From: Candidatus Rokuibacteriota bacterium
GTDB lineage: Bacteria; Methylomirabilota; Methylomirabilia; Rokubacteriales; CSP1-6
DNA: 44,568 nucleotides
Assembly (NCBI GenBank): GCA_003220435.1
Contig: QHSL01000007.1
Span: forward strand, 1-44,568
Direction: 5' to 3'
The notes under the pieces: generated by a model
The model's input: only the letters and a program-made list of their open reading frames with translations
What the model was told of the DNA's origin: nothing
Databases searched by the model: none
Part shown: piece by piece, positions 44,295 to 44,568 of the stretch
How positions within the stretch are numbered: the first letter of the stretch is position 1
How the letters are laid out: each line of letters opens with the position of its first letter
Made by a program: the position numbers and the translations under genes

Positions 44295-44568
44295 TCACCT
44301 GGACCCCGGCGCCGAGAGCCAGCAGCGGCTCGTCTGCAAGTCGGCCACCCGAAACTCGGGCGGCGCCTCCGTTCGGCAGCGATCCATGACCTTGGGGCAG
44401 CGCGGGTGGAACGCGCAGCCCGCGGGCGGCGCCGACGGATCCGGCGGCTGGCCGTCGATCGCGGTGAGCCGCTTGCGACTGTCGCCGAGCCGGGGGATGG
44501 ACTCGAGGAGCGCCTGGGTGTAGGGGTGCGCGGGCGAATTCTAAATCTGCTTCACCGGGCCCGACTCG
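44295..44568 (-). pseudogene. Interrupted oligopeptide ABC transporter ATPase (DppD/OppD type), 3' part
   Basis: Translated on the minus strand, the last 274 bases give ESGPVKQI, then TAG (44543-44541), then NSPAHPYTQALLESIPRLGD and a C-terminal Cys-rich extension (GCAFHPRCPKVMDRC) ending at TGA 44297-44295. Family members have Tyr or Phe at the stop position, so a single base change (TAC or TAT to TAG) explains it. The gene runs beyond the window edge. Either the ATPase is truncated before its oligo/dipeptide domain, or this is a sequencing error near a contig end. It precedes the DppF-like gene by 12 bases. Confidence 0.7.

Overview
The window is a gene-dense, very GC-rich stretch of bacterial chromosome (roughly two thirds G+C by eye) with strong strand-coherent operons and many 4-base start/stop overlaps. 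Gene content fits an uncultured soil or groundwater lineage near Methylomirabilota/NC10 or Rokubacteria: a bd-like oxidase beside an aa3-type oxidase, many c-type cytochromes, a PAC2-family protein, PCP_red-domain proteins and a UGA-encoded selenoprotein. The assignment is inference from gene content; no rRNA or tRNA is visible.

Layout. 1-8.6 kb (minus strand): an MFS transporter, then a protein quality-control block, dnaJ-type co-chaperone with clpB, and ftsH with a DegP/HtrA protease whose start overlaps the ftsH stop. 8.57-8.75 kb is a divergent promoter region. 8.7-22.1 kb (plus strand) is a respiratory supercluster: a CydA-like oxidase subunit without a recognisable quinol motif, three membrane or secreted c-type cytochromes, a cupredoxin-like protein, cytochrome oxidase II and I, heme A and heme O synthases, a 32-residue membrane microprotein, two subunit III genes flanking an 88-residue protein with a CATC motif, subunit IV, a DUF983 protein and a second cupredoxin-like protein.

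22.1-27.1 kb continues on the plus strand: a tandem universal stress protein extended by three PCP_red-like modules and a zinc ribbon, a 38-bp perfect inverted repeat, a radical SAM/SPASM protein that ends in the same PCP_red module, a small membrane protein and an Mrp-like ATPase that lacks the family's CxxC. This shared-module set is the best candidate for an undescribed system in the window.

27.1-32.8 kb is mixed: secreted and lipoprotein unknowns, PAC2 and M23 peptidase, a Lys/Ala/Pro-rich histone-like protein, a squalene/phytoene synthase, a zinc-ribbon protein and a stand-alone Cas4/AddB-like iron-sulfur nuclease. A 45-bp tandem repeat array with two hairpins per unit follows (32.77-32.98 kb).

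33.0-41.8 kb (plus): HpcH/HpaI aldolase, flavin-binding oxidase-like protein, NUDIX hydrolase, a redoxin with an in-frame UGA followed by a SECIS-like hairpin whose apical loop is GGTCT, an SDR dehydrogenase, a low-molecular-weight phosphatase, and a three-gene signalling operon (sensor kinase, response regulator, response regulator-adenylate cyclase). 41.8 kb to the end (minus): an acyl-CoA ligase and the two ATPase genes of an oligopeptide ABC transporter, the upstream one interrupted by an in-frame amber codon.
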